DNA of 36,613 bases from Candidatus Ruthturnera sp. (lineage in GTDB: Bacteria; Pseudomonadota; Gammaproteobacteria; PS1; Pseudothioglobaceae), in assembly GCA_030599095.1 (NCBI GenBank), contig JAUVOQ010000011.1, positions 1-36,613 of the forward strand, in the 5' to 3' direction. A model generated the notes under the pieces. It was not told the origin of the DNA, made no database searches, and worked only from the letters and a program-made list of their open reading frames with translations. Of this stretch, positions 1-9,431 are shown one piece after another (positions within the stretch are counted from its first letter, which is position 1; the number at the start of each line of letters is the position of its first letter). The translations under genes and the position numbers were made by a program.

Positions 1-1
1 A

Positions 2-142
2 GAGATGGTGATGCCAGGCGATAACGTCAAAATGCAAATAGAATTACTTTCACCAATTGCAATGGAAGATGGGTTAAGGTTTGCTATTAGAGAAGGTGGT
101 CGCACAGTAGGTGCGGGTGTGGTTTCTAAGGTGACGGATTAA
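2..142 (+). CDS. tuf: Elongation factor Tu, C-terminal end (partial)
   Basis: The first 46 codons open at the window edge read as the end of EF-Tu domain III, with the diagnostic stretch [20 protein letters not shown] and the C-terminal segment [18 protein letters not shown]-Tu delivers aminoacyl-tRNA to the ribosome as a GTP complex. The rest of the gene lies upstream of the window. Its position directly before rpsJ is the usual junction of the str and S10 operons, so the missing upstream neighbours are probably fusA, rpsG and rpsL. The 83 bp to rpsJ contain a TATAAT box but no convincing terminator, so read-through into the S10 operon is likely. Confidence 0.97.
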   Translation, partial: EMVMPGDNVKMQIELLSPIAMEDGLRFAIREGGRTVGAGVVSKVTD

Positions 143-170
143 TTAGTTAATCAAGGCGCAAGGTTTATTG

Positions 171-176
171 TATAAT
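171..176 (+). promoter_or_regulatory. Candidate -10 box for the S10 operon
   Basis: A perfect TATAAT sits between tuf and rpsJ; the -35 region about 18 bp upstream (TTAATC) is weak. A start site near 183 would leave a leader of only about 25-45 nt, too short for the long L4-responsive S10 leader known from E. coli. The assignment rests on the -10 match and position only. Confidence 0.45.
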
Positions 177-225
177 TTTGCGTTTGAGAGATTTGCAAGG
201 TAAATAGATGGGACATAAAAGGCAC

Positions 226-537
226 ATGAGCAATCAAAATATTAGAATTAAATTAAAAGCATTTGATCATCGTTTAATCGACAAGTCAGCACTTGAAATT
301 GTAGAAACAGCTAAGCGCACAGGTGCCAGTGTTAGAGGTCCAATTCCTCTGCCTACTAAGAAGGAGCGTTTCACGGTATTGACCTCTCCTCATGTTAATA
401 AAAAAGCAAGAGACCAATACGAATTAAGAACCTATATTAGGTTAATGGATGTTATTAGTCCAACAGACAAAACAGTAGATGCGCTAATGAAGTTGGATTT
501 AGCAGCGGGTGTTGATGTTGCAATTAAACTTAATTAA
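226..537 (+). CDS. rpsJ: 30S ribosomal protein S10
   Basis: S10 of the small-subunit head, also the NusE partner of NusB in antitermination. The protein carries the family signature [20 protein letters not shown] and the RGPIPLPT loop. The start at 226 gives 103 residues, exactly the E. coli length, beginning [13 protein letters not shown]. An in-frame ATG at 208 would add six residues (MGHKRH) and has the better-placed AAGG at 197-200, whereas the start at 226 has AAAAGG only 3 nt away. I chose 226 on conservation; which start is used is uncertain. First gene of the S10 operon. Confidence 0.95.
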   Translation: MSNQNIRIKLKAFDHRLIDKSALEIVETAKRTGASVRGPIPLPTKKERFTVLTSPHVNKKARDQYELRTYIRLMDVISPTDKTVDALMKLDLAAGVDVAIKLN

Positions 538-573
538 GCAATAAAAGCAAGCGAATAATTTAGGAATAAGATT

Positions 574-1299
574 ATGGCAATGGGTTTAGTAGGACAAAAA
601 ATAGGAATGACACGCTTGATAAGCGATGACGGCTCTATCACGCCAGTGAGTGTCATTAAAATTGACCCCAATCGTATTATTCAAACAAGAACGATGGACA
701 TAGATGGCTATAGTGCCATTCAAGTAACAATAGGGGCGAAAGTAAATAAAAAAGGCGAAGCCAAAGTGCGTCGCGTACCTGCTGCGATTAAAGGTCATTA
801 CGCTAAAGCTTCTGAAGAAATTGGCTTGGGGCTTTGGGAATTTAGACTAGAGGCTGATGAAATAACTGATGCAACAAGTATTGATATTTCATTATTTGGT
901 GCGGGTCATTATGTTGATGTTATTGGCAGATCTAAAGGTAAAGGTTTTCAAGGCGGTGTAAAGCGCCATAATTTCCAAATGCAAGACGCTACTCATGGTA
1001 ACTCAATTTCTCATCGTGCTATTGGTTCTACAGGACAATGTCAAGATCCAGGTCGTGTTTTTAAAGGTAAGAAAATGGCGGGACACATGGGTGATGAGCA
1101 AGTAACCCAAGAATGTCTAAAGGTTGTTAAAGTAGACAGCGTAAAAAATATCATGCTTGTTAAGGGCTCAATTCCTGGTGCGACTAAGGGCTTTGTTAAA
1201 GTTTCTTTATCGCCTAAGAAGGACAAAATTAATCAAGAAATTAGCAAAAATATTCAAAATCAAGCAACTGATGAAGTTGCCCAAACTGAACAAGTGTAA
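574..1299 (+). CDS. rplC: 50S ribosomal protein L3
   Basis: L3 is an early-assembly protein that binds 23S rRNA near the peptidyl transferase centre. It begins MAMGLVGQKIGMTRL and keeps the conserved internal loop with the segment GSTGQCQDPGRVFKGKKMAGHMG. An AGGA 8 nt before the ATG supports this start. At 241 residues it is about 30 longer than E. coli L3 (209); the excess is a polar, Gln/Asn/Glu-rich C-terminal tail from roughly residue 213 to the end. The tail may be a lineage-specific solvent-exposed extension. It lies between rpsJ and rplD as usual. Confidence 0.97.
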   Translation: MAMGLVGQKIGMTRLISDDGSITPVSVIKIDPNRIIQTRTMDIDGYSAIQVTIGAKVNKKGEAKVRRVPAAIKGHYAKASEEIGLGLWEFRLEADEITDATSIDISLFGAGHYVDVIGRSKGKGFQGGVKRHNFQMQDATHGNSISHRAIGSTGQCQDPGRVFKGKKMAGHMGDEQVTQECLKVVKVDSVKNIMLVKGSIPGATKGFVKVSLSPKKDKINQEISKNIQNQATDEVAQTEQV

Positions 1300-1308
1300 G
1301 AGTTTAAA

Positions 1309-1923
1309 ATGAAATTAAAAGTATTAAATATAAGCACAAATAAATCAAGCACCATTGAGGTGGCTGATACTATTTTTGCAAGAGATTTTAACCAATCATT
1401 GGTTCACCAAGTAACCACAGCCTATATGTCTGGCTCTCGCCAAGGCTCTAAAGCACAAAAAAATCGCTCCGCTGTTAGTGGTGGTGGCAAAAGACCTTGG
1501 GCACAAAAAGGCACAGGTCATGCTCGTGCTGGCACTACTCGTGGTCCTATTTGGCGTTCAGGTGGTGTGACATTTGCAGCCACACCAAAAAATTATGCGC
1601 AAAAGGTGAATAAGAAAATGTACAAAGGTGCAATTAGTGTTATTTTTTCTGAGCTCGCTCGCTCTGAGCGTTTAAAAATAGTTAAAGGATTTGATATTAA
1701 AGAGCCCAAAACTAAAAATATCAGTGCATTACTCAAGGCGCTTAATGTTAAAGATGTTTTACTAATGACGGACGAGTTAGATGAAAATTTATATTTATCT
1801 TCTCGTAATCTATATCATGTTGGTGTTTGTGACACACAAAGCATTGACCCAGTGAGCCTAATTGGCTATGACAATGTTGTGGTAACTGAGGCAGCGCTCA
1901 AAAAAATTGAGGCAATGTTATGA
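1309..1923 (+). CDS. rplD: 50S ribosomal protein L4
   Basis: L4 binds 23S rRNA domain I and lines the nascent peptide exit tunnel with its extended loop. It is 204 residues (E. coli 201). The conserved loop [20 protein letters not shown] followed by [18 protein letters not shown] is intact. In E. coli L4 also represses the S10 operon through the mRNA leader; here the visible leader before rpsJ seems too short for that structure. Its stop overlaps the rplW start in an ATGA arrangement, indicating translational coupling. Confidence 0.97.
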   Translation: MKLKVLNISTNKSSTIEVADTIFARDFNQSLVHQVTTAYMSGSRQGSKAQKNRSAVSGGGKRPWAQKGTGHARAGTTRGPIWRSGGVTFAATPKNYAQKVNKKMYKGAISVIFSELARSERLKIVKGFDIKEPKTKNISALLKALNVKDVLLMTDELDENLYLSSRNLYHVGVCDTQSIDPVSLIGYDNVVVTEAALKKIEAML

Positions 1924-2210
1924 ATCAAGAAAAAGTATTAAAAACTTTATTAGCGCCAGTCGTTTCTGAGAAAACGACCATGCTATCAGCACATAATCAA
2001 TACGCATTCAAGGTTCGTATTGACAGTACTAAAAGAGAGATTAAAGCTGCAATTGAAATGTTATTCGGCGTTAATGTTGAAAATGTAACAACTTTGATTG
2101 TTAAAGGTAAGAAAAAAATATTTAAAGGCAGGGTTGGAGCACGTTCAAATTGGAAAAAGGCAATGGTAAAAGTGTCTGAAGGTCAAATGATTGATGTGAG
2201 CAGCACTTAA
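1920..2210 (+). CDS. rplW: 50S ribosomal protein L23
   Basis: L23 sits at the tunnel exit and docks trigger factor and SRP; trigger factor is encoded later in this same window. It is 96 residues (E. coli 100) and has the family pattern of an N-terminal [11 protein letters not shown] segment followed by [21 protein letters not shown]. The start codon overlaps the rplD stop by 4 nt and rplB begins 10 nt after its stop. Confidence 0.96.
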   Translation: MNQEKVLKTLLAPVVSEKTTMLSAHNQYAFKVRIDSTKREIKAAIEMLFGVNVENVTTLIVKGKKKIFKGRVGARSNWKKAMVKVSEGQMIDVSST

Positions 2211-2220
2211 AGAGATTATT

Positions 2221-3051
2221 ATGGCACAAGTAATTAAAAGAAAACCAACCTCACCAGGCAGAAGATTTGTTGTTGGTATTGTAGACAAAGAACTAGATAA
2301 AGGTGCGCCTTACGCACCATTAACACAGAGCAAAAATAGAATCAGCGGTCGTAATAATGCAGGTCGTATTACCATACGTCATAAGGGTGGTGGGCATAAG
2401 CGTCGTTACCGTATTATTGACTTTAAGCGTAACAAAGATGACATTACTGCACGTGTTGAACGTTTAGAATATGATCCAAATCGTAGCGCTAATATTGCTT
2501 TGGTTTTATATGCCGATGGTGAACGTCGTTATATTATTGCACCTCGTGGTTTGAGTGCTGGCGATACGGTTGTGTCAGGCAATTCTGTTGCCATTCAGGT
2601 AGGTAATGTGATGCCATTAAGCAATATCCCATTAGGTAGCGTGGTTCATTGTATTGAATTAAAACCCATGAAAGGTGCACAAATTGCCCGTAGTGCGGGT
2701 ACTTCTGCACAGTTGATTGCTAAAGAAGGCAACTATGTTACTTTAAGGCTTCGCTCTGGTGAGGTGCGTAAGGTTTTGGCAGATTGTCGTGCAACCATTG
2801 GTGAAGTTTCTAGGTCTGAACACAGCTTAAAAAAATTAGGTAAAGCGGGTGCCACCCGTTGGCGAGGTGTTCGTCCAACTGTTCGTGGTGTTGTTATGAA
2901 CCCAGTTGACCATCCACATGGTGGTGGTGAAGGTAAAACCAGTGGTGGTAGACATCCAGTTTCTCCTTGGGGTACGCCGACTAAGGGTTATAAAACACGT
3001 AGTAATAAACGCACAGATAAGTTTATCGTGCGTCATAGGAATAAGGGTTAA
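2221..3051 (+). CDS. rplB: 50S ribosomal protein L2
   Basis: L2 is a core 23S rRNA-binding protein needed for subunit association and peptidyl transfer. It is 276 residues (E. coli 273). The signatures [20 protein letters not shown] near the N-terminus and the C-terminal [19 protein letters not shown] are present, including the conserved histidine of the HPHGGGEG motif. Third-position A/T choice matches its neighbours. rpsS follows after 2 nt. Confidence 0.98.
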   Translation: MAQVIKRKPTSPGRRFVVGIVDKELDKGAPYAPLTQSKNRISGRNNAGRITIRHKGGGHKRRYRIIDFKRNKDDITARVERLEYDPNRSANIALVLYADGERRYIIAPRGLSAGDTVVSGNSVAIQVGNVMPLSNIPLGSVVHCIELKPMKGAQIARSAGTSAQLIAKEGNYVTLRLRSGEVRKVLADCRATIGEVSRSEHSLKKLGKAGATRWRGVRPTVRGVVMNPVDHPHGGGEGKTSGGRHPVSPWGTPTKGYKTRSNKRTDKFIVRHRNKG

Positions 3052-3053
3052 TC

Positions 3054-3323
3054 ATGGCTAGATCATTAAGAAAAGGACCATTTGTAGACGAACACTTAAT
3101 CAAAAAAGTATTGGTGGCTCAAGAAAAGAACGACAGAAAACCAATTAAAACATGGTCACGCCGCAGTGTCGTCGTGCCTGAAATGATTGGTCTTACGATT
3201 GCAGTTCATAACGGTAGAGCGCACGTCCCTGTGTCCATCAATGAAAATATGATTGGTCATAAATTGGGCGAATTTGCCATTACTAGAACTTTCAAAGGTC
3301 ACTCTGGTGATCGTAAAGCTTAA
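3054..3323 (+). CDS. rpsS: 30S ribosomal protein S19
   Basis: S19 forms, with S13, the head contact to the tRNA A-site finger. It is 89 residues (E. coli 92) and shows [15 protein letters not shown] at the N-terminus, TWSRRS and the C-terminal [16 protein letters not shown]. The ATG lies 2 nt after the rplB stop; GGGTTAATC precedes it, so translation is probably coupled to rplB. Confidence 0.97.
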   Translation: MARSLRKGPFVDEHLIKKVLVAQEKNDRKPIKTWSRRSVVVPEMIGLTIAVHNGRAHVPVSINENMIGHKLGEFAITRTFKGHSGDRKA

Positions 3324-3337
3324 ATAGGTAGATGATA

Positions 3338-3670
3338 ATGAAAGAAGTTAAAGCAATACATAAATATGCAAAAACATCTGCTTTTAAGGCAAGATTGGTG
3401 GCGGATCAAATTCGTCTTAAACCAGTGGAAGAAGCCTTAAATATTTTATCATTCAATAATAAAAAGGCAGCAGTTTTAGTCAAAAAAGTGTTGAACTCAG
3501 CCATTTCTAATGCTGAGCATAATGATGGACTAGATATTGATGAATTATTCGTTACCAGTATTTATATTGATGAAGGCTCAACCATGAAAAGGACTCGTCC
3601 AAGAGCAAAGGGTAGAGCCAATAGAATTTTAAAAAGAACAAGCCACATCACGGTTGGCGTCAGCAAATAG
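3338..3670 (+). CDS. rplV: 50S ribosomal protein L22
   Basis: L22 lines the exit tunnel through its long beta hairpin. With the start at 3338 it is 110 residues, equal to E. coli L22, beginning [20 protein letters not shown]. An ATG at 3332 would add two residues, but it lies only 3 nt from the AGG at 3326-3328, whereas 3338 lies 9 nt away, so 3338 is preferred. The hairpin region [20 protein letters not shown] is typical. Confidence 0.95.
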   Translation: MKEVKAIHKYAKTSAFKARLVADQIRLKPVEEALNILSFNNKKAAVLVKKVLNSAISNAEHNDGLDIDELFVTSIYIDEGSTMKRTRPRAKGRANRILKRTSHITVGVSK

Positions 3671-3680
3671 GTTATAAGTT

Positions 3681-4373
3681 ATGGGTCAAAAAGTAAATCC
3701 AAAAGGTATTAGATTAGGCATCGTCAAAGATTGGGATTCTAAATGGTATGCCAATAGTCAAGATTATTCTAAGTACTTATTATCTGATATTGAAGTTAGA
3801 GATTATCTGTTTGATAAATTAGCGAATGCTTCTGTTAGTCGTATTCAAATTGAGCGTTTGGCAAATAATGCCAAGGTTACTATTCATACTGCACGCCCAG
3901 GTATTGTTATTGGCAAGAAAGGTGCTGATATTGAGCAGTTAAAGTCAATTGTTTCAAAAATGATGGGCTTTCCTGTTCATATTAACATTGAAGAAATTAA
4001 AAAACCTGAACTTGATGCGCGTTTGGTGGCTGAAAATATTGCCCAACAATTAGAAAAACGTGTGATGTATCGTCGTGCTGTGAAGCGTGTGCTAGGCAAT
4101 GCAACTCGTTTAGGTGCTCAAGGTATTAAAGTCATGGTCAGTGGTCGTTTAAATGGTGCAGAAATTGCACGTTCTGAGTGGTATCGTGAAGGTCGAGTGC
4201 CATTACATACTTTTAGAGCCGATGTTGATTACTCTTCCTATGGTGCAAACACACAGTACGGCGTTATTGGCATTAAGGTTTGGATTTTTAAGGGTGAGAT
4301 TCTAGATCATAAAAAAGGCACACTAGATGAGATTGTTCGTCGTGGTGCAACGAATCAAATTGCCAAAAAATAA
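3681..4373 (+). CDS. rpsC: 30S ribosomal protein S3
   Basis: S3 forms part of the mRNA entry tunnel with S4 and S5 and contributes to mRNA helicase activity. It is 230 residues (E. coli 233) with the N-terminal [14 protein letters not shown], a KH domain with the motif [16 protein letters not shown] around residues 73-88, and the C-terminal domain with [20 protein letters not shown]. No irregularities seen. Confidence 0.98.
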   Translation: MGQKVNPKGIRLGIVKDWDSKWYANSQDYSKYLLSDIEVRDYLFDKLANASVSRIQIERLANNAKVTIHTARPGIVIGKKGADIEQLKSIVSKMMGFPVHINIEEIKKPELDARLVAENIAQQLEKRVMYRRAVKRVLGNATRLGAQGIKVMVSGRLNGAEIARSEWYREGRVPLHTFRADVDYSSYGANTQYGVIGIKVWIFKGEILDHKKGTLDEIVRRGATNQIAKK

Positions 4374-4389
4374 AGTGAAGGATTGATAA

Positions 4390-4800
4390 ATGTTACAACC
4401 TAAGAGAACAAAATTTAGAAAAATGATGAAAGGTCGTAATCGCGGTCTTGCAACGAGTCATAAGGTTAGTTTTGGTGAAATCGGACTTCAAGCAACAGGC
4501 AGATGTCGCATGACTGCTAGACAAATTGAATCTGCGCGTCGTGCAATGACGCGCCATGTTAAGCGTCAAGGAAAAATTTGGATTCGTGTGTTTCCAGACA
4601 AGCCTATTACTAAAAAACCATTAGAGGTTAGAATGGGTAAAGGTAAAGGTAGTGTTGAATATTGGGTTGCACAAATTAAACCTGGTCAGATGTTATTTGA
4701 AATGCAAGGTGTTGAAGATACAATTGCTAGAGAGGCATTTGCGTTAGCGGCAGCAAAGTTGCCAGTCAAAACGACAGTAATTAAACGGACGGTAATGTAA
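4390..4800 (+). CDS. rplP: 50S ribosomal protein L16
   Basis: L16 sits near the A-site of the large subunit and organises the aminoacyl-tRNA binding region. Its 136 residues equal the E. coli length. Recognised by [36 protein letters not shown] and the [14 protein letters not shown] segment (around residues 77-90). Its TAA overlaps the rpmC ATG by one base (TAATG). Confidence 0.98.
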   Translation: MLQPKRTKFRKMMKGRNRGLATSHKVSFGEIGLQATGRCRMTARQIESARRAMTRHVKRQGKIWIRVFPDKPITKKPLEVRMGKGKGSVEYWVAQIKPGQMLFEMQGVEDTIAREAFALAAAKLPVKTTVIKRTVM

Positions 4801-4988
4801 TGGATGTTAAAGAGTTAAGAGATCAAGACGTTTCAGAACTTAATGAAACGCTGATTAAACTTCTAAAGGAGCATTTTGAGTTGCGTATGCAGCATAAAAG
4901 TGCACAATTGGATGATTCTTCAAAGTTAGGTAAAACTAAAAGATCAATTGCACAAGTTAAAACTATTATTAGGCAGAAACAAGCATGA
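4800..4988 (+). CDS. rpmC: 50S ribosomal protein L29
   Basis: L29 is a small two-helix protein at the tunnel exit next to L23. It is 62 residues (E. coli 63), with the [10 protein letters not shown] start and the typical [17 protein letters not shown] motif, ending [12 protein letters not shown]. It overlaps rplP by one base and rpsQ by four (ATGA), a tightly coupled trio. Confidence 0.96.
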   Translation: MDVKELRDQDVSELNETLIKLLKEHFELRMQHKSAQLDDSSKLGKTKRSIAQVKTIIRQKQA

Positions 4989-5251
4989 GTGACAAAAAAG
5001 TAGAACGCGTATTAACAGGTACGGTTGTGAGTAGCAATCGTGACAAGACCATTGCTGTTTTAATTGAGCGTAAAGTAAGACATCCTATTTACAAAAAATA
5101 CATCAAACGTAGTACCAAAGTACATGCACATGATGAAAAGAATGAATGCACATGTGGTGATTTAGTTCGGGTGGTTGAAGCAAAACCATTTTCAAAAACT
5201 AAGCATTGGGCATTATTGGAAGTGGTTGAAAAATCAGTTTCTGTTGATTAA
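4985..5251 (+). CDS. rpsQ: 30S ribosomal protein S17
   Basis: S17 is a primary 16S rRNA binder of OB-fold type. It is 88 residues (E. coli 84). Diagnostic segments are [39 protein letters not shown] and the [19 protein letters not shown] region. It overlaps the end of rpmC by 4 nt. Confidence 0.97.
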   Translation: MSDKKVERVLTGTVVSSNRDKTIAVLIERKVRHPIYKKYIKRSTKVHAHDEKNECTCGDLVRVVEAKPFSKTKHWALLEVVEKSVSVD

Positions 5252-5279
5252 TATTAAGTTTATTTAAAGAGAGTAAGTC

Positions 5280-5648
5280 ATGATTCAAATGCAAACAAAA
5301 CTTAAGGTCGCAGATAATAGTGGTGGCGTTAAAGCAATGTGTATTAAAGTGCTGGGTGGTTCTAAGCGTCGTTATGCCAATATTGGCGATGTTATTAAAG
5401 TTAGTATTAAAGAAGCTGCGCCACATGCCAAGGTTAAAAGAGGTGATGTGTATGACGCAGTTGTTGTGCGTACTGCTCATGGGGTTCGTCGTAGCGACGG
5501 GTCTCGCATTCGTTTTGATCATAATGCAATTGTGCTTTTAAATACAAAGCTTGAGCCAATCGGTACTCGTATTTTTGGTCCAGTGACTCGCGAATTACGC
5601 AATGCACAATTTATGAAAATTGTCTCACTTGCGCCAGAGGTTTTATAA
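5280..5648 (+). CDS. rplN: 50S ribosomal protein L14
   Basis: L14 lies at the subunit interface and is the binding site of the silencing factor RsfS. It is 122 residues, close to E. coli (123). [40 protein letters not shown] and the C-terminal [11 protein letters not shown] are conserved. This conventionally begins the spc operon; the 28 bp before it contain a GAGAG Shine-Dalgarno but no evident terminator or promoter, so transcription probably continues from the S10 cluster. TAATG overlap with rplX. Confidence 0.98.
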   Translation: MIQMQTKLKVADNSGGVKAMCIKVLGGSKRRYANIGDVIKVSIKEAAPHAKVKRGDVYDAVVVRTAHGVRRSDGSRIRFDHNAIVLLNTKLEPIGTRIFGPVTRELRNAQFMKIVSLAPEVL

Positions 5649-5959
5649 TGCAAAAGATTAGACTAAAAGATGAAGTTATTATTATTGCTGGTAAAGACAA
5701 AGGATCTACAGGCACAGTAACCAAAGTATTAGATTCCAAAGTGCTGGTTGAGGGCTTAAATCTTGCTAAGAAACATGTCAGACCTAACCCAAATGCAGGT
5801 ATTGCGGGCGGTATTACAGACATAGAAATGCCTTTGGCGATTTCTAATGTTGCTATTTATAATCCAGCAACTCAGAAGGCTGATAGAGTGGGTATCCGCA
5901 CTAATAAAGACGGCATTAAAGAAAGATTTTTTAAATCAAATGATGAAACAATCGTTTGA
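5648..5959 (+). CDS. rplX: 50S ribosomal protein L24
   Basis: L24 initiates 50S assembly at the 5' end of 23S rRNA. It is 103 residues (E. coli 104). A KOW motif is visible at the N-terminus ([20 protein letters not shown]), followed by [19 protein letters not shown]. The start overlaps the rplN stop by one base. Confidence 0.97.
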   Translation: MQKIRLKDEVIIIAGKDKGSTGTVTKVLDSKVLVEGLNLAKKHVRPNPNAGIAGGITDIEMPLAISNVAIYNPATQKADRVGIRTNKDGIKERFFKSNDETIV

Positions 5960-5981
5960 TTAAGTATAAGGAAATATAAGC

Positions 5982-6521
5982 GTGTCTAGATTACAACAAC
6001 AATACAAAAATGAAATTTTACCAGCTTTGCAAAAAGAGTTAGGTATGTCCAATCCTATGCAAGTACCCAAGATTGAAAAAATTACAATTAATATGGGGTT
6101 GGGTAGTGCATTGGGCGATAAAAAAGTACTGCAAAGTGCATTGGAAGAAATGAGTCTTATTTCTGGTCAGAAGCCACTCACTTGTAATGCGCGTAAATCG
6201 GTGGCAAGTTTTAAACTAAGAGAAGGCAACCCAATTGGTTGTAAGGTCACTTTACGTAAGCAAAGAATGTATGAATTTCTTGATCGTTTGGTTAATATTA
6301 CCATTCCTCGTATTCGTGATTTTCGCGGTCTAAAGACCACTGCATTTGACGGTCGTGGTAATTACAATATGGGTATTACTGAACAAACTACCTTTGCTGA
6401 AATTGATTTTGAAAAAGTAACAAGAGTGCGTGGGATGGATATTGCCATCACAACAAGCGCAAAAAATGATGAAGACGCTAAGAAACTATTAGCAATGTTT
6501 AAGTTTCCATTTAAAGGCTAA
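5982..6521 (+). CDS. rplE: 50S ribosomal protein L5
   Basis: L5 binds 5S rRNA and bridges to the small-subunit head. It is 179 residues, the same as E. coli. It uses a GTG start preceded by AAGGAAA about 8 nt upstream, the only clear GTG start in this ribosomal block. Typical segments are [35 protein letters not shown] and the C-terminal [20 protein letters not shown]. Confidence 0.97.
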   Translation: MSRLQQQYKNEILPALQKELGMSNPMQVPKIEKITINMGLGSALGDKKVLQSALEEMSLISGQKPLTCNARKSVASFKLREGNPIGCKVTLRKQRMYEFLDRLVNITIPRIRDFRGLKTTAFDGRGNYNMGITEQTTFAEIDFEKVTRVRGMDIAITTSAKNDEDAKKLLAMFKFPFKG

Positions 6522-6543
6522 TAAAAAAAAGGACAATAAAAGA

Positions 6544-6849
6544 ATGGCTAAAAAATCCATGATAAACAGAGACATCAAGCGCACAAAGTTGGTTGAAAAA
6601 TACAAAGTCAAACGCCTTGAGCTTAAAAAAATTATTAAGAGCATTAGTACATCTGATGAAGAGCGTTTTCAAGCAACTATTAAGTTGCAAGCTCTGCCAC
6701 GTGATGCTTCGCCAATACGTCAGCGTAGTCGTTGCGCTTTGACGGGTCGTCCACATGGTTTTTACCGTAAGTTTGGTCTTGCTAGAATCAAGCTTAGAGA
6801 GCGCACTATGAATGGTGAAGTGCCAGGTTTATCTAAAGCAAGCTGGTAA
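6544..6849 (+). CDS. rpsN: 30S ribosomal protein S14 (zinc-free type)
   Basis: S14 belongs to the small-subunit head. It is 101 residues, as in E. coli, and is the long form without the paired CxxC zinc motif, as expected in Proteobacteria. Recognised by [13 protein letters not shown] and the C-terminal [20 protein letters not shown] followed by LRE. AAGGA precedes the start. Confidence 0.97.
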   Translation: MAKKSMINRDIKRTKLVEKYKVKRLELKKIIKSISTSDEERFQATIKLQALPRDASPIRQRSRCALTGRPHGFYRKFGLARIKLRERTMNGEVPGLSKASW

Positions 6850-6863
6850 TAAGGAGAAATAAT

Positions 6864-7259
6864 ATGAGTATGTCTGACCCTATTGCTGATATGTTAACGC
6901 GCATTCGCAACGCACAAATGGTTGAGAAAAAAGAAGTTAATGTTCCAGTATCAAATTTAAAATCTGCGATTGCAAGTGTGATGCAACAAGAAGGCTATAT
7001 TGAATCTTTTACTGTTGATGGTATTGTTGCCAGAAAAACGTTAAGTATCAAGTTAAAATATTATGACAGTAAGCCAGTGATTGAAAAATTAAAGCGCATA
7101 TCAAAGCCAGGTTTAAGAGTTTATGTTGGCAGTTCACAAATGCCAAGTGTGATGAATGGTTTAGGTATTGTTATTGTTTCTACACCTAAAGGTGTGATGA
7201 CTGGACAAGCAGCACATGCCCAAAATATCGGTGGCGAAGTTTTGTGTAGCGTTTACTAA
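6864..7259 (+). CDS. rpsH: 30S ribosomal protein S8
   Basis: S8 binds the central domain of 16S rRNA and in E. coli represses the spc operon by binding rplE mRNA. It is 131 residues (E. coli 130), starting [19 protein letters not shown], the same arrangement as E. coli. The C-terminal [20 protein letters not shown] matches the family RNA-binding end. AAGGAG lies 7 nt before the ATG. Confidence 0.98.
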   Translation: MSMSDPIADMLTRIRNAQMVEKKEVNVPVSNLKSAIASVMQQEGYIESFTVDGIVARKTLSIKLKYYDSKPVIEKLKRISKPGLRVYVGSSQMPSVMNGLGIVIVSTPKGVMTGQAAHAQNIGGEVLCSVY

Positions 7260-7274
7260 TATTGGAGAGTTGGA

Positions 7275-7820
7275 ATGTCTAGAGTTGCAAGATCACCCAT
7301 TACTATACCCACTGGTGTTGAAGTTACCATGACTGGTAATTTAATGTCTACTAAGGGCAAGTTGGGTCAGTTGAATATGAATGTTCATCCTTGTGTTGTG
7401 GTTACAAACACTGATAATGAACTTAGTTTTGATATCGCTATTACTGAAAAGAAAGAACAAAAGAAAGCTTGGGCTCAAGCTGGTACAGTAAGGGCTAATA
7501 CTGCAAACCTTATTCAGGGTGTAACAGAAGGCTGGGAAAAGAAGTTGACCTTAATTGGGGTTGGTTATCGTGCTAAAGCAATGGGTAAAGTATTGAGTCT
7601 TACCTTGGGTTTTTCGCATCCAATTAACCACAAACTCCCAGAAGGTGTGACAGTTGAAACCCCTTCTCAAACTGAAATTGTTGTTAAGGGTATGGACAAG
7701 CAAAAAGTAGGGCAAGTGGCCGCTGAAATTAGAGCTTATCGCCCGCCAGAGCCTTACAAAGGCAAAGGAGTTCGTTATACTGATGAACATGTGGTTCGCA
7801 AAGAAGCTAAGAAGAAATAA
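7275..7820 (+). CDS. rplF: 50S ribosomal protein L6
   Basis: L6 lies near the factor-binding stalk base. It is 181 residues (E. coli 177) and contains [37 protein letters not shown] in the second repeat and the conserved C-terminal [19 protein letters not shown]. It has a GGAG Shine-Dalgarno 7-8 nt upstream. rplR follows after 18 nt. Confidence 0.98.
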   Translation: MSRVARSPITIPTGVEVTMTGNLMSTKGKLGQLNMNVHPCVVVTNTDNELSFDIAITEKKEQKKAWAQAGTVRANTANLIQGVTEGWEKKLTLIGVGYRAKAMGKVLSLTLGFSHPINHKLPEGVTVETPSQTEIVVKGMDKQKVGQVAAEIRAYRPPEPYKGKGVRYTDEHVVRKEAKKK

Positions 7821-7838
7821 TTGACTAAGGTATTTAAT

Positions 7839-8186
7839 ATGAAACTTTCTAAAAAACAAGCGCGCTTAAGAAGGGCAACTAAATTTAGAGCTAAGCATGC
7901 ACAAAGAAGTGTTGAGCGCTTATGCGTTCACAAAACTGCACAGCATATTTATGCTCAGATTATTAGCCCTTGTGGTACTAAAGTTTTAGCCTCTGCTTCA
8001 ACACTAGCAGCCAAACTTAAAAATGGTGGCAATGTAGATGCAGCAACCAAGGTTGGCAAGGCAATTGCTAAAGCCGCCACTAGTGCAAAAGTAACAAAAG
8101 TCGCTTTTGACCGTTCTGGATTTAAATATCATGGTCGTGTTAAAGCATTGGCTGATGCGGCAAGAGAAGGCGGTTTGGACTTCTAA
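7839..8186 (+). CDS. rplR: 50S ribosomal protein L18
   Basis: L18 binds 5S rRNA with L5. The ATG at 7839 gives 115 residues (E. coli 117), starting [20 protein letters not shown], and has AAGG at 7827-7830, 8 nt away. A TTG at 7821 would add six residues abutting the rplF stop, but it lacks its own Shine-Dalgarno and departs from the family N-terminus. The C-terminal [20 protein letters not shown] is diagnostic. Confidence 0.96.
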   Translation: MKLSKKQARLRRATKFRAKHAQRSVERLCVHKTAQHIYAQIISPCGTKVLASASTLAAKLKNGGNVDAATKVGKAIAKAATSAKVTKVAFDRSGFKYHGRVKALADAAREGGLDF

Positions 8187-8220
8187 ATTATTAATAAAAT
8201 TGATTAAAAAGGCATAAATA

Positions 8221-8739
8221 ATGGCTGAATATAAGAAAAATAACAACAACGATGATAACGATTATATTGAAAAACTGGTTAACATCCGTCGTGTTGTAAA
8301 AGTAGTTAAAGGCGGTCGTATCTTTGGTTTTTCAGCGCTGGTTGTTGTTGGCGATGGTAACGGTAAAGTTGGTTATGGCACAGGAAAAGCACGTGAAGTG
8401 CCTGCCGCTATTCAAAAAGCAATGGACAAGGCTCGCAAAGCAATGAAGTCTGTTCCACTGGTCAATGGCACGCTTCATTATCCAATTACCTCAAATGTTG
8501 GTGCGGCTAAAGTTTATATGCAGCCAGCCTCAGAAGGCACAGGTGTTATTGCTGGGGGTCCAATGCGTAGTGTATTAGAAGCGGTGGGTGTGCATAATAT
8601 TTTGGCAAAATGCAACGGCACTCGTAACTCAATTAGTGTGGTGCGTGCAACGGTTGAAGGTTTGACTTCTATGTCATCTCCACAGTTGGTTGCTGCTAAG
8701 CGTGGCAAAACTGTTGAACAAATTACTGGGGAAGGATAA
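8221..8739 (+). CDS. rpsE: 30S ribosomal protein S5
   Basis: S5 sits at the mRNA entry site and helps decoding fidelity. It is 172 residues (E. coli 167) with a slightly longer, Asn/Asp-rich N-terminus ([11 protein letters not shown]). The double-stranded RNA-binding-like motif [20 protein letters not shown] and the C-terminal domain with [20 protein letters not shown] are intact. TAATG overlap with rpmD. Confidence 0.97.
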   Translation: MAEYKKNNNNDDNDYIEKLVNIRRVVKVVKGGRIFGFSALVVVGDGNGKVGYGTGKAREVPAAIQKAMDKARKAMKSVPLVNGTLHYPITSNVGAAKVYMQPASEGTGVIAGGPMRSVLEAVGVHNILAKCNGTRNSISVVRATVEGLTSMSSPQLVAAKRGKTVEQITGEG

Positions 8740-8981
8740 TGGCTGAAGAAAAGAAAGTGACTAAAAAAGCAGTGGTCGCTAAAAAGACACAAACAATTAG
8801 TCAAACTAAAACAGTCAGCATTACACTAATTAAAAGTTTTCATGGTCGTCTGCCATCTCATCGTGCTACCATTGCAGGTCTTGGTTTGAAACGCATTAAC
8901 CATACAAAAGAGCTTAAAAATACGCCTGAAATTAGAGGCATGATTAACAAAGTGGCTTACTTGCTAAAAGTAGAGGATTAG
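8739..8981 (+). CDS. rpmD: 50S ribosomal protein L30 with N-terminal extension
   Basis: L30 is a small protein on the solvent side of the 50S subunit. The family core runs from about residue 25 to the end ([40 protein letters not shown]). The total is 80 residues, about 20 more than E. coli L30 (59). The extra N-terminus is Lys/Thr/Val-rich. The ATG overlaps the rpsE stop (TAATG) and no ATG lies closer to the core, so the extension is probably translated. Confidence 0.95.
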   Translation: MAEEKKVTKKAVVAKKTQTISQTKTVSITLIKSFHGRLPSHRATIAGLGLKRINHTKELKNTPEIRGMINKVAYLLKVED

Positions 8982-8984
8982 AAA

Positions 8985-9428
8985 ATGAACATTATGCAAT
9001 TAAATACCTTATCGCCTGTACAAGGTGAAAAACAATCAAGAAAACGTGTGGGTCGTGGCATTGGCAGTGGCTTTGGCAAGACTTGTGGTCGTGGTCATAA
9101 AGGTCAAAAAGCGCGTTCTGGTGGTTTCAGTAAGATTGGTTTTGAGGGTGGTCAAATGCCTTTGCAACGTCGTCTTCCAAAAGTTGGATTTTCATCAAGA
9201 GTGTCCATTATTACCTCACAAGTAACATTATCTGAAATTAATAGATTGGCTGAGACTGACATTACCATTGATGTTTTAAAAACGCACAATTTAGTCACTA
9301 AAAATATTAAACGTGTTAAAGTCATGCTTTCTGGTGAAATTACTAGAGCAGTTACATTGACTGGCATTAAAGCAACTAAAGGCGCGAAGTTAGCGATTGA
9401 AGCCGTTAAAGGTTCAGTGAACGAGTAA
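8985..9428 (+). CDS. rplO: 50S ribosomal protein L15
   Basis: L15 is a late-assembly 50S protein with a long Gly/Arg-rich tail. It is 147 residues (E. coli 144). The segments [20 protein letters not shown] and [13 protein letters not shown] are diagnostic. ATG 8985 has GAGGA upstream; ATG 8994 would shorten it by three residues and cannot be excluded. It lies 3 nt after rpmD and directly precedes secY. Confidence 0.96.
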   Translation: MNIMQLNTLSPVQGEKQSRKRVGRGIGSGFGKTCGRGHKGQKARSGGFSKIGFEGGQMPLQRRLPKVGFSSRVSIITSQVTLSEINRLAETDITIDVLKTHNLVTKNIKRVKVMLSGEITRAVTLTGIKATKGAKLAIEAVKGSVNE

Positions 9429-9431
9429 GTG

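Noticed and set aside
5199-5522. Minus-strand open frame across the rpsQ-rplN junction
   Set aside because: It lies over two conserved ribosomal genes; its content is the complement of rplN.
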